A stretch of 8,910 bases of DNA from Arthrobacter sp. (GTDB taxonomy: Bacteria; Actinomycetota; Actinomycetes; Actinomycetales; Micrococcaceae): assembly GCA_030147325.1 (NCBI GenBank), contig JASLAA010000009.1, positions 1-8,910 on the forward strand, given 5' to 3'. Shown here in pieces: positions 1 to 6,690 of the stretch (the first letter of the stretch is position 1; every line of letters begins with the position of its first letter). Under the pieces are notes generated by a model, which saw only the letters and a list, made by a program, of their open reading frames with translations, made no database searches and was not told where the DNA came from. A program made the translations under genes and the position numbers.

Positions 1-90
1 TTTTTCCTGCCCGACAGCCTCCGTCATAAGTACGCTTACGAAATTCGCGGAGAACTGCGGAGAACTGCGGAACGGATGAAGGAGGCGGCA
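1..90 (+). promoter_or_regulatory. Leader region upstream of the glycopolymer operon
   Basis: This stretch precedes the first gene and is less GC-rich than the rest of the window, especially around 1-45. A weak -10-like TACGCT lies at 31-36, but no convincing -35 is visible 16-18 bases upstream. An imperfect inverted repeat (TAAG at 28-31ff against CTTA at 34-38) overlaps it and could be an operator. The decisive element is AAGGAGG at 79-85, a near-ideal Shine-Dalgarno five bases before the ATG at 91. It argues against the ATG at 76, which has no ribosome site of its own. Promoter assignment is weak; the ribosome site is firm. Confidence 0.4.
47..70 (+). repeat. Short tandem repeat, 10-bp unit
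   Basis: The unit AGAACTGCGG occurs twice in perfect tandem at 51-60 and 61-70, preceded by a further partial copy (GCGG, 47-50), giving about 2.4 units. It lies in the probable 5' untranslated leader, just upstream of the ribosome site of the first gene. It may be a simple slippage duplication; no function can be assigned. Confidence 0.7.
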
Positions 91-1554
91 ATGTCGACCA
101 GCAACGGTGTCATCGACGCGACAGGCACGACGGGCACCGAGGCGCGCTCCCGACGACGAACGGTCGGCGTCGTCCTCGCCGGTGGCGTGGGAACCCGCAT
201 GGGCCTCGAGATTCCCAAGCAGCTCGTCCCGGTGGCAGGACGAACGAGCCTCGAGCACACCGTGGACATCTTCCAGCAGTGCCCCTTCATCGACGAGATC
301 ATCGTGATGATGGACCCGGGCACCATGGACCGCGCACAGAAGCTCGTCACGCGCGAGCGTTTCCCGAAGCTCACGGGCCTGCTTCCCGGCGGCCGTGACC
401 GCAACGAGACGTCCTACCTCGCGCTCCGGGAGATCGCGACCCCGGGCGCCAAGGTGGTCTTCCACGATGCCGTCCGCCCGTTGGTGGACCCCGCCATCAT
501 CCGTGCCTGCGTCGATGCGCTGGACACCTATGACGCCGTCGATACCGGTATCCCGTCCGCGGACACCATCATCGAGGTGGACGAGCACGACATCATCAGG
601 GCGGTACCGCCGCGGGCATCCCTGCGTCGTGGTCAGACGCCGCAGGCCTTCCGGTGGGACACCCTGATGCAGGCCTACGGCCGGGCGCACGAGGACCCGG
701 GGTTCGCCGCGACGGACGACTGCTCGGTGGTGCTCAGGTACTGCCCGGACGTGCCGATCATCGTCGTCCCCGGCCATGAGGCCAACATCAAGATCACCCA
801 CCCGATCGACATCCACCTGGCCGACAAGCTGTTCCAACTCAAGCACCAGCACGTCGACCCCGTGCCGTTCCCGGCCGCCTCGTTGCGCGAGTCCGTCGTC
901 GTGGTGCTCGGTGGCAGTTCGGGGATCGGCAGCGAACTGAGCCGCCAACTCGAGGATGAGGGTGCCCACGTGGTGGCTCACAGCCGAACCGGCAGCGGCA
1001 CCTTCGTGGAGGACCGCTCCTCCGTCTCCCGGGCGCTCGCCGATGCCGCTGCACGCTACGGGCGGATCGACCACGTGGTGCTCACGGCAGGCGTCCTCAC
1101 CATCGGCGACCTCGTGGGCCTCTCGGACGAGCAGCTCCAGCACGACGTCGGCGTGAACCTCATGGCGGCGTTCGTCGTCGCCCAGGAGGCCCATTCGTAC
1201 CTCGCGGAGTCGCGCGGATCGCTGCTGCTGTTCTCCTCCAGCTCCTACACGCGCGGTCGCGCCAAGTACACCGTGTATTCGGCGACGAAGGCTGCGCTGG
1301 TCAACCTGACGCAGGCACTCGCGGACGAGTGGAGCTGCGATTCCATCCGCGTCAACTGCATCAGCCCGAGCCGGACGGCGACTCCGATGCGCGAGAAGGC
1401 CTTCGGTCGCGAGGACGAGCAGACGCTCGTCCAGGCCGCCGACGTCGCCCGCGTGAGTGCGCAGGTGCTCTCGTCGGACATCACGGGACAGATCTTCGAC
1501 GTCCGGCTGCCGCAGGTCGACCCGCTCGCGACACAGCTTGAAAGCGTCCGGTGA
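91..1554 (+). CDS. Bifunctional cytidylyltransferase / short-chain dehydrogenase (probable CDP-ribitol synthase)
   Basis: This 487-residue fusion probably makes CDP-ribitol in the cytosol: the SDR half reduces ribulose 5-phosphate to ribitol 5-phosphate and the cytidylyltransferase half activates it with CTP. Residues about 24-250 are an IspD/TarI-type domain, with LAGGVGTRMG (29-38), PKQ (42-44), HDAVRP (125-130), TPQAF (183-187), TDD (208-210) and ITHPID (235-240). Residues about 268-475 are an SDR domain with GGSSGIG (274-280), TAG (332-334), serines at 382-385 and YSATK (396-400), giving the catalytic Ser-Tyr-Lys set. The same two-domain order is known in Haemophilus CDP-ribitol synthases (Bcs1/Acs1). 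HDAVRP rather than HDAARP and the attached SDR argue against a plain MEP-pathway IspD. The start at 91 follows AAGGAGG; the upstream ATG at 76 would add five residues but lacks a ribosome site. Its last bases overlap the GTG of the LicD gene. The fold and fusion are clear; ribitol as the polyol is inferred. Confidence 0.88.
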   Translation: MSTSNGVIDATGTTGTEARSRRRTVGVVLAGGVGTRMGLEIPKQLVPVAGRTSLEHTVDIFQQCPFIDEIIVMMDPGTMDRAQKLVTRERFPKLTGLLPGGRDRNETSYLALREIATPGAKVVFHDAVRPLVDPAIIRACVDALDTYDAVDTGIPSADTIIEVDEHDIIRAVPPRASLRRGQTPQAFRWDTLMQAYGRAHEDPGFAATDDCSVVLRYCPDVPIIVVPGHEANIKITHPIDIHLADKLFQLKHQHVDPVPFPAASLRESVVVVLGGSSGIGSELSRQLEDEGAHVVAHSRTGSGTFVEDRSSVSRALADAAARYGRIDHVVLTAGVLTIGDLVGLSDEQLQHDVGVNLMAAFVVAQEAHSYLAESRGSLLLFSSSSYTRGRAKYTVYSATKAALVNLTQALADEWSCDSIRVNCISPSRTATPMREKAFGREDEQTLVQAADVARVSAQVLSSDITGQIFDVRLPQVDPLATQLESVR

Positions 1555-3083
1555 GCGCCGCAGCCCTCACAGCCGATACCCGTCGGCTGGTGATCAAGGG
1601 TGCCCGGATACCCGCGGGTGATCCGCTGTCGGTCCTCCTCGCGGACCGACGGATCTGGACTGTCCGGGCTCCGCAGGCGGACGACGACGGCGCCCTCCGG
1701 ATCCCCTGGCCGCCCGCTCTGTCGGAGCGGCTCACGGGGAGCGCACGCCTCGCCGTGGAGCACGCCGGCCGGGAGACGGCGTCGGGCACGGTGTCCTTCG
1801 ACGGGAGCGGCATCGACCTCGACCTGAGCGAGCCCGGCACGGGCATCCCGCAGGTCGTCAACAAGTGGGGCCGTATCGCGAGGTCCTTCGAGGGCCGTGA
1901 TGCCGCCCTCATCGAGCAGGTGCTGGACGAGGCCGAGCACCTCGTCCAGGTGCTGCGACGGACGGTCGGCATCGAGCTCTTCGTCACCGGTGGCACCCTC
2001 CTCGGACCTGTCCGGAACGGGCGGATCATGGCGCACGACGACGACGCCGACCTCGCCTACCTGAGCTCCTGCACCAACCCGTCCGACGTGGTGCTGGAGA
2101 GCTTCCGCGTGGAGCGGGCGCTCGTGGCGCAGGGGTACGAGGTGGTGCGGCACTCGGGCGGACACCTGCAGCTCATGTTCCCCGGGGGGACGGTGACGGA
2201 CCGCTTCTACCTCGACATCTTCACCTACTTCGAGTGCAACGGCTGGTTCTACGGCACCTTCCACGCCCGCGAGCCTGCAGCGAACGTGACGATCCATCCA
2301 TTGAAGCCGCTGCCGGTCAACGGGCGCCTGCTGCCCGGACCGGCGGAACCGGCCCAGCTCCTCGCGGCCATCTACGGCCCGTCCTGGGAGGTGCCGGATC
2401 CCACCTTCACCTTCGTGACCCCGCCGGACGCCTTCCGCCGCTACTACTGGTGGCTCAACCACTTCGACGTCGACCGGGAGAACTGGGAGGACCACCACCG
2501 CGCCGAGATCGAGGGCGGGCCGGCGCTGGCACCGTCCGCTCTCGCCGTCGAGGCTGCCACCCGCCTGCCGGCGTCGTCGACCGTGCTCGACCTCGGGTGC
2601 GGCCTGGGCGCCGACGCGCGCTACCTCGCCGATCGCGGTCACCGCGTCCTCGCGGTGGACTACAGCCGCCCCGCGCTCGCCTGGGCGCAGGAGAACCTCG
2701 CCCACGACGACGGCGTGCAGTTCGAGCGGGCCAACCTGACCATGGCCCGCCACGCGATGCAGCTCCGCAGGCGCTGCGCCGAGCTGGACGGGACGGTCCA
2801 CGTCCTCGCCAACCACCTGTTCAACGCGCTCAGCCCGCTCGGCTGGGACACCACGCTGATGCTCATCAAGCACCTGCTCACGGCGCCCGGCAGCAGGGCG
2901 TTCCTCGAAGTAGGGGTGGCGGGAGCGGAGGGTTCGGCGAGCTGGTCGGAGTACCGATGCGTGGACTGGACACGATTTCAGGAACAGCTGCGGAGGTACT
3001 CGTTGAGTGCCGAGGAGCAGGACGACGACGGCGCGGGCCCGGCTACCAGCCGGCGCGTGCTCGTGAGAAGGGAGACGGCATGA
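1551..3083 (+). CDS. LicD-family phosphotransferase fused to a SAM-dependent methyltransferase
   Basis: This 510-residue protein starts at GTG 1551, overlapping the previous stop as GTGA, so the two are probably translationally coupled. It has three parts. Residues 1-100 look beta-rich and I do not recognise them. Residues about 103-295 are a LicD-type nucleotidyltransferase domain with GTLLGPVRNG (148-157), the acidic cluster HDDDADL (162-168), a second site YLDIF (220-224) and the late segment LLAAIYGPSW (270-279). LicD proteins transfer phosphocholine or polyol phosphate from a CDP donor to glycans; fukutin and FKRP belong to this family and use CDP-ribitol. Residues about 330-505 are a class I methyltransferase: VLDLGCGLGADARYLA (345-360) is motif I and VLAVDYS (366-372) the following acidic strand. 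No signal peptide or membrane segment is seen, so it should act on the inner face of the membrane or in the cytosol. The donor is inferred from the neighbouring CDP-polyol synthase. What the methyltransferase modifies (sugar, phosphate or polyol end) cannot be told. Confidence 0.82.
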   Translation: MSAAALTADTRRLVIKGARIPAGDPLSVLLADRRIWTVRAPQADDDGALRIPWPPALSERLTGSARLAVEHAGRETASGTVSFDGSGIDLDLSEPGTGIPQVVNKWGRIARSFEGRDAALIEQVLDEAEHLVQVLRRTVGIELFVTGGTLLGPVRNGRIMAHDDDADLAYLSSCTNPSDVVLESFRVERALVAQGYEVVRHSGGHLQLMFPGGTVTDRFYLDIFTYFECNGWFYGTFHAREPAANVTIHPLKPLPVNGRLLPGPAEPAQLLAAIYGPSWEVPDPTFTFVTPPDAFRRYYWWLNHFDVDRENWEDHHRAEIEGGPALAPSALAVEAATRLPASSTVLDLGCGLGADARYLADRGHRVLAVDYSRPALAWAQENLAHDDGVQFERANLTMARHAMQLRRRCAELDGTVHVLANHLFNALSPLGWDTTLMLIKHLLTAPGSRAFLEVGVAGAEGSASWSEYRCVDWTRFQEQLRRYSLSAEEQDDDGAGPATSRRVLVRRETA

Positions 3084-3322
3084 CGGAGACGACGGCACGG
3101 AATGTGGCGAGGAGCATGGCGGTGCGCCTGGGGAATTCCTCCGGCCTGGCCGACGAGATGGCGGCGCTGCGGGCGGACGTCGAGAAGCTGCGGGCGGAGG
3201 TGGTCCGCCTCGACGGCGACCTCGACGAGTCTCGGCGGTTGAACCTGCGCGCCGCCGAACTGCTCGACATGGTCTACGAGGAACTGGGCGCCCGGCGCTC
3301 CGGACGTGAGGAGACACCATGA
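3080..3322 (+). CDS. Small coiled-coil protein of the glycopolymer operon (unknown function)
   Basis: This 80-residue ORF is in the same frame as a longer antisense-like shadow and is easily missed. Its ATG at 3080 overlaps the LicD-methyltransferase stop as ATGA, and its own stop overlaps the next gene as ATGA, so it is locked between two enzymes. GGGAG at 3069-3073 lies six bases before the ATG. Residues about 22-55 carry hydrophobic positions at heptad spacing with many Glu, Arg and Lys (MAALRADVEKLRAEVVRLD region), a predicted coiled coil. A second amphipathic stretch follows at about 56-71 (LRAAELLDMVYEELG). There is no signal peptide, membrane segment or cysteine. The protein could be a scaffold or oligomerisation partner for a neighbouring transferase, but this is inferred only from shape and position. 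It may match a domain of unknown function found in short actinobacterial proteins; I cannot confirm which. Confidence 0.75.
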   Translation: MTETTARNVARSMAVRLGNSSGLADEMAALRADVEKLRAEVVRLDGDLDESRRLNLRAAELLDMVYEELGARRSGREETP

Positions 3323-4656
3323 TGCACCGCGACGAGGGACCACCGTTGGAGATCATCGGCGGCTTCGAGAGCACCTTCATGCCGGCGCACGATCGCGACA
3401 TCTTCGAGACGACGGAGCACGACGTCCGCTGGCGCGACGACCTTGCCTTGCTTGCGAAGTCCGGCATCACGAGGCTCCGCTACCCGGTCCGCTGGCACCG
3501 CATCGAGGAGGTGGAGGGCACCTACGACTGGTCCTCCACCGACGAGGTGATGAGCCATCTGGAGGCCAACGGGTTCCGGCCGATCGTGGATCTCGTTCAT
3601 CACACGAGTTACCCCGCGTGGCTGACCGACGGCTTCGCCGACGCGCGCTTCGGATCGGCGTACCTGCGGTACGCCGAGGCCTTCGCCCGCCGCTACCCCT
3701 GGGTGGAGGAGTACACGCTCTTCAACGAGCCGTTCTCCACGCTGTTCCTGTGCGGACACGAGGCCATCTGGCCGCCGTACCACTCGGGGCTGCAGGGCTT
3801 CGTGGACCTCATCATGAACGTGATGCCGGCCGTGGCCCGGGCGAGCGACCTCTACCGGGAGCTGCTGCCCCACGCCCGGCACGTCTGGGTCGACACGTGC
3901 GAGTTCCACACCGGCTCGGACGAGTCGGGCCGGCGGTATGCGGACATGGCGAACGACCGCCGCTTCCTGGTCATCGATGCCTTCCTCGGCAGAGGGTACG
4001 ACGTCGACAGCCAGCTCGGGCGCGACCTCGCACCGGTGGACGGTGAGCGGCTCCTGTCCCTGCCGACGGGCAGCATCGACGTGCTGGGCCTGGACTACTA
4101 CGCGCACTGCCAGTGGAACTTCTCCGAGCAGGGAGGAACGGCACCAACGCCCACACCGCTTCCCCTGGCCGACCAGATCCAGCAGTACTGGGAGCGCTAC
4201 GGGCTGCCCTGCATGCTCACCGAGACCAATGTCCGCGGCCACACCTCGGACCGGGCCACCTGGCTGAAGTACGTCCTCGAGCAGTGCGAGGAGGCCCAGG
4301 CCCGCGGCGTCACGATGGACGGCGTGTGCTGGTTCCCCGTCGTCGACTCCACGGACTGGAACTCGCTGCTCTTCCGCTGCGAGGGCCATGTCGATCCCGT
4401 CGGTGTGTACTGGCTCGACGAGGACCTCGAGCGGCGCTCGTCGGTGATGTCGACGTCCTACGCCCTCGCCGCGGGCGGAGCCCGGTCGCGCGACCTTCCC
4501 GCCTACCTCCTCGCCGAACCCGTGGCCACCTGGCTGCGGGGCTATCAGCCGCAGCTGGCCCACTGGGACTGGCAACAGCCGCCCGGGACCGATCTCGGTT
4601 CAAGACTTCCCCGTACAACCACCAAGATGGAATTGAGGATCGTCGATGCAAAGTGA
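3319..4656 (+). CDS. GH1-like (clan GH-A) glycoside hydrolase family protein
   Basis: This 445-residue protein is close to the normal GH1 length and looks like a complete TIM barrel. LFNEP (134-138) places the probable acid/base at Glu137, and LTETN (300-304) the probable nucleophile at Glu302, the strand-4/strand-7 arrangement of clan GH-A. YPVRWHRIE (55-63), VDLVHHTSYPAWL (90-102) and the aromatic stretch CWFPVVDSTDWN (337-348) match conserved sugar-contacting segments of GH1. The usual GH1 ENG motif is replaced by ETN and the N-terminal GH1 signature is degenerate, so this is a divergent branch. There is no signal peptide, so it works in the cytoplasm, which is unusual for a degradative hydrolase inside a biosynthetic operon. 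It may trim or recycle a glycan intermediate, act as a transglycosylase, or serve a sugar-binding role. GAGGAG at 3308-3313 supports the ATG at 3319; a second ATG at 3322 is equally plausible. It overlaps the coiled-coil gene as ATGA and the next gene by 11 bases. Confidence 0.8.
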   Translation: MMHRDEGPPLEIIGGFESTFMPAHDRDIFETTEHDVRWRDDLALLAKSGITRLRYPVRWHRIEEVEGTYDWSSTDEVMSHLEANGFRPIVDLVHHTSYPAWLTDGFADARFGSAYLRYAEAFARRYPWVEEYTLFNEPFSTLFLCGHEAIWPPYHSGLQGFVDLIMNVMPAVARASDLYRELLPHARHVWVDTCEFHTGSDESGRRYADMANDRRFLVIDAFLGRGYDVDSQLGRDLAPVDGERLLSLPTGSIDVLGLDYYAHCQWNFSEQGGTAPTPTPLPLADQIQQYWERYGLPCMLTETNVRGHTSDRATWLKYVLEQCEEAQARGVTMDGVCWFPVVDSTDWNSLLFRCEGHVDPVGVYWLDEDLERRSSVMSTSYALAAGGARSRDLPAYLLAEPVATWLRGYQPQLAHWDWQQPPGTDLGSRLPRTTTKMELRIVDAK

Positions 4657-5782
4657 ACTCATAGTGTTGTCCCACCTGCGCTGGGACTGGGTCTGGCAGC
4701 GGCCTCAGCAGCTCGTGTCCCGACTCAACAGGACGCCGGGTCGCAGGACCTGGTTCGTGGAGGAGCCCCTCACGCCCCAGGGTGTCGAGGTGACCGAGAA
4801 CCGTCTGGGGACCGCGGAGGTGGACGGCCTGACACGGGTCTTCCTGGAGATCCCGGAACAGGGCAGGCACGTCGGCTTCTTCGACGAGGTCATGCCGGAC
4901 TACGTCGACCAACTGCCGAAACTCATCGGCCCGCCGTCGGGCGATCGGGTGGTGTGGATCTACACCCCCCTGGCGCTCGAGGCAGCTCTGGCGCTGGAGC
5001 CGACCACCCTCGTCTTCGACGTGATGGACGATCTCGCGGCCTTCAAGAACGCCGCGCCAGAACTGATCGTGCGGCAGCGCCAGGCGCTGAAGCAGGCCGA
5101 CGTCGTCTTCGCCGGAGGCCGGTCCCTGCACCGCTCGGTGGTGAAGCAGGGCAGGGAGGACGCACATCTCGTGCCCAGCGGCGTATCGGTGGAGCACTAC
5201 GCCGCCGCGGCCCGCGAGGCGACGCCCGATCGCAGCAAGCCGGTGGCCGGGTACGTGGGCGTGCTGGACGAGCGGCTCGACCTCGACCTGATCGCAGGAC
5301 TTGCGGAACGGCTTCCCGAGTGGGAGATCCGCATGGTCGGACCCATCTGCAAGATCGAGGAGTCGGACCTCCCGCAGGCTCCGAACATCACCTACCTCGG
5401 GCAGCAGGCGTACGAGGACCTGCCCGGCCACATGGCGCAGTTCGACGTCGCGCTCATGCCGTTCGCGCTGAACGAGGCCACGAAGTCGATCAGCCCCACC
5501 AAGACGCTCGAGTACCTGGCGTCCGCGCTGCCGGTCGTGTCCACGCGAGTGGCCGACGTCGTCGCGGACTTCCCGGGGGTGGTCGACCTCAGGGACGATG
5601 CCGAGGGATTCGCCGCCGCGTGCGAGGCGCTGCGCGGCCGTGCGGGCAAGGCCCCGTCGCCGGAGTTGCGCAGGCTGCTCAGACGCCATGACTGGAGCAG
5701 GATCGCCGAGCGCATGGACGAGCTGATCTTCGGCCAGGAGCGGTCGACGCCGGAGCGCGCCACGGCCGGGGCAACCGCCTAG
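4646..5782 (+). CDS. GT-B glycosyltransferase, TuaH-like
   Basis: This 378-residue protein is a probable nucleotide-sugar-dependent glycosyltransferase that adds a sugar to the glycopolymer intermediate at the cytoplasmic face. The N-terminal HLRWDWVWQRPQQL (10-23) is typical of a bacterial GT-B group that includes TuaH-like teichuronic acid proteins. FDVMDDLAAF (124-133) closes the N-terminal domain. In the C-terminal domain, VPSGVSVEHY (176-185), VGVLDERLD (204-212), PNITYLGQ (246-253) and the donor-binding segment SPTKTLEYLASALPVVST (283-300) follow the GT4-like layout, with the acidic residue Glu289 in the position of the conserved E of this group. No membrane segment is seen. GAGGA at 4635-4639 sits six bases before the ATG, and the start lies inside the end of the GH1-like gene (11-base overlap). 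The sugar transferred cannot be read from the sequence; the fold assignment is firm. Confidence 0.83.
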   Translation: MQSELIVLSHLRWDWVWQRPQQLVSRLNRTPGRRTWFVEEPLTPQGVEVTENRLGTAEVDGLTRVFLEIPEQGRHVGFFDEVMPDYVDQLPKLIGPPSGDRVVWIYTPLALEAALALEPTTLVFDVMDDLAAFKNAAPELIVRQRQALKQADVVFAGGRSLHRSVVKQGREDAHLVPSGVSVEHYAAAAREATPDRSKPVAGYVGVLDERLDLDLIAGLAERLPEWEIRMVGPICKIEESDLPQAPNITYLGQQAYEDLPGHMAQFDVALMPFALNEATKSISPTKTLEYLASALPVVSTRVADVVADFPGVVDLRDDAEGFAAACEALRGRAGKAPSPELRRLLRRHDWSRIAERMDELIFGQERSTPERATAGATA

Positions 5783-5787
5783 CGCCC

Positions 5788-6690
5788 ATGCCGACCACCA
5801 GCTCGCGGGAGGATGCTTCCCTTTCACGGGAACATCCTCCCGCCGACCACCTCCTCCTCCATTTCAGTGACACGCACTTCATCGCCGACGGACTGCTGTA
5901 CGGCGGTGTCGACGGGCGAGCGCGCCTCGGTCAGCTGCTGGCGGAGATCGTGCAGTCGGGTGCCCGCCCGGATGCGCTCGTCTTCACCGGGGATCTGACC
6001 GACACCGGCGATCCGAGGGCCTACGCCTCGCTGCGTGACGTCGTCGAGCCCTTCGCCGAGCAGCTCGACGCCCCGGTGATCTGGCTGATGGGGAACCACG
6101 ACCGACGCTCCGCCCTGCGCACGGCACTCCTCGGAGAACCTCCCGAGGAGACCCCGCTCCACCGCAGCTACCGGCTGGGCGGGTTGCGGGTGATCACCCT
6201 CGACACGTCCGTGCCCGGCCACCATCACGGCGAACTCGACGACGCACAGCTCGCCTGGCTCGAGGCGGAGCTGTCCCGGCCCGCACCCCGGGGCAGTATC
6301 CTCGCGCTGCACCACCCGCCCATCCCGATGGTGCAGGATCTCGCGGTGCTGACGGAGTTGCGGCGCCAGGATCGGCTCGCCGAAATCGTAGCGGGGAAGG
6401 ACATCCGGCTGATTCTGGCCGGGCACGTGCACTTCCCGTCGTCATCACTGTTCGCCGGGATCCCCGTGTCGGTGGCGTCGTCCACCTGCTACACGCAGGA
6501 TCTCAACGTGCCGGTGGGTGGCATCCGCGGGATGGACGCCGCGCAGAGCTTCAACCTGGTGCACGTGTACCCCCACACGATCGTCACGTCGGTCGCGACG
6601 CTGGGTGCCGGGCGGACGGTGGGGGAGTACGTCGCGCCGGACGAGGCGCGACGCCGGCTCTCGGCGGTGGCCGGAGCCAGGTTCCGCTGA
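5788..6690 (+). CDS. Calcineurin-like metallophosphoesterase, CpdA-type
   Basis: This 300-residue phosphodiesterase carries the full two-metal motif set: FSDTH (26-30, D28 and H30), FTGDL (66-70, D69), GNHD (102-105), LHHPP (174-178) and AGHVH (211-215). The layout is that of class III cyclic nucleotide phosphodiesterases such as CpdA, so hydrolysis of 3',5'-cAMP is a reasonable default. The family also includes glycerophosphodiesterases and nucleotide-sugar pyrophosphatases, and the position behind a CDP-polyol operon leaves those open. No signal peptide is present, so the protein should be cytosolic. The ATG at 5788 lies 5 bases after the glycosyltransferase stop. It has no good Shine-Dalgarno, only CGGGG around 5767-5771, and no later in-frame ATG or GTG precedes the first metal motif. 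The first 20 residues are polar, probably disordered, and encoded by a strong hairpin. Downstream, 127 bases separate it from the DJ-1 gene. Confidence 0.87.
   Translation: MPTTSSREDASLSREHPPADHLLLHFSDTHFIADGLLYGGVDGRARLGQLLAEIVQSGARPDALVFTGDLTDTGDPRAYASLRDVVEPFAEQLDAPVIWLMGNHDRRSALRTALLGEPPEETPLHRSYRLGGLRVITLDTSVPGHHHGELDDAQLAWLEAELSRPAPRGSILALHHPPIPMVQDLAVLTELRRQDRLAEIVAGKDIRLILAGHVHFPSSSLFAGIPVSVASSTCYTQDLNVPVGGIRGMDAAQSFNLVHVYPHTIVTSVATLGAGRTVGEYVAPDEARRRLSAVAGARFR
5806..5842 (+). promoter_or_regulatory. Strong hairpin in the first codons of the metallophosphoesterase gene
   Basis: The arms 5806-5821 and 5828-5842 are complementary over 15 base pairs with a single bulged base (C5816) and a six-base loop (TTTCAC, 5822-5827). 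The stem is GC-rich, starts 23 bases after the glycosyltransferase stop and lies at codons 7-19 of the phosphoesterase. No T-run follows, but actinobacterial terminators often lack one. It could be an attenuator or terminator ending the glycopolymer operon, an mRNA-stabilising 3' structure, or a translational brake on the phosphoesterase. The pairing is read directly; the role is inferred. Confidence 0.65.

Noticed and set aside
76..90. Alternative ATG at 76 for the first gene
   Set aside because: The AAGGAGG ribosome site at 79-85 would lie inside the coding region, and it is ideally spaced for the ATG at 91.
91..840. The first domain as an ordinary MEP-pathway IspD
   Set aside because: It is fused to an SDR and followed by a LicD transferase, and carries HDAVRP in place of the IspD-type HDAARP. 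A polyol cytidylyltransferase fits better, although MEP activity cannot be excluded.
2234..3079. Long plus-strand frame in the LicD-methyltransferase region that runs into the coiled-coil gene
   Set aside because: Only the last 80 codons, starting at the ATG at 3080, look like a real protein. The part before it is a Pro/Arg-rich shadow of the methyltransferase in another frame.
1245..3470. A 741-codon open frame on the minus strand across the SDR, LicD-methyltransferase and coiled-coil genes
   Set aside because: It is antisense to three clear genes, rich in Arg, Pro and Gly, and has no recognisable domain. Such frames arise from GC-rich third positions on the opposite strand.
3274..5827. Two further long minus-strand open frames (3274-4575 and 4310-5827)
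   Set aside because: They lie opposite the GH1-like and glycosyltransferase genes, which have full motif sets, and their translations show no domain or ribosome site.
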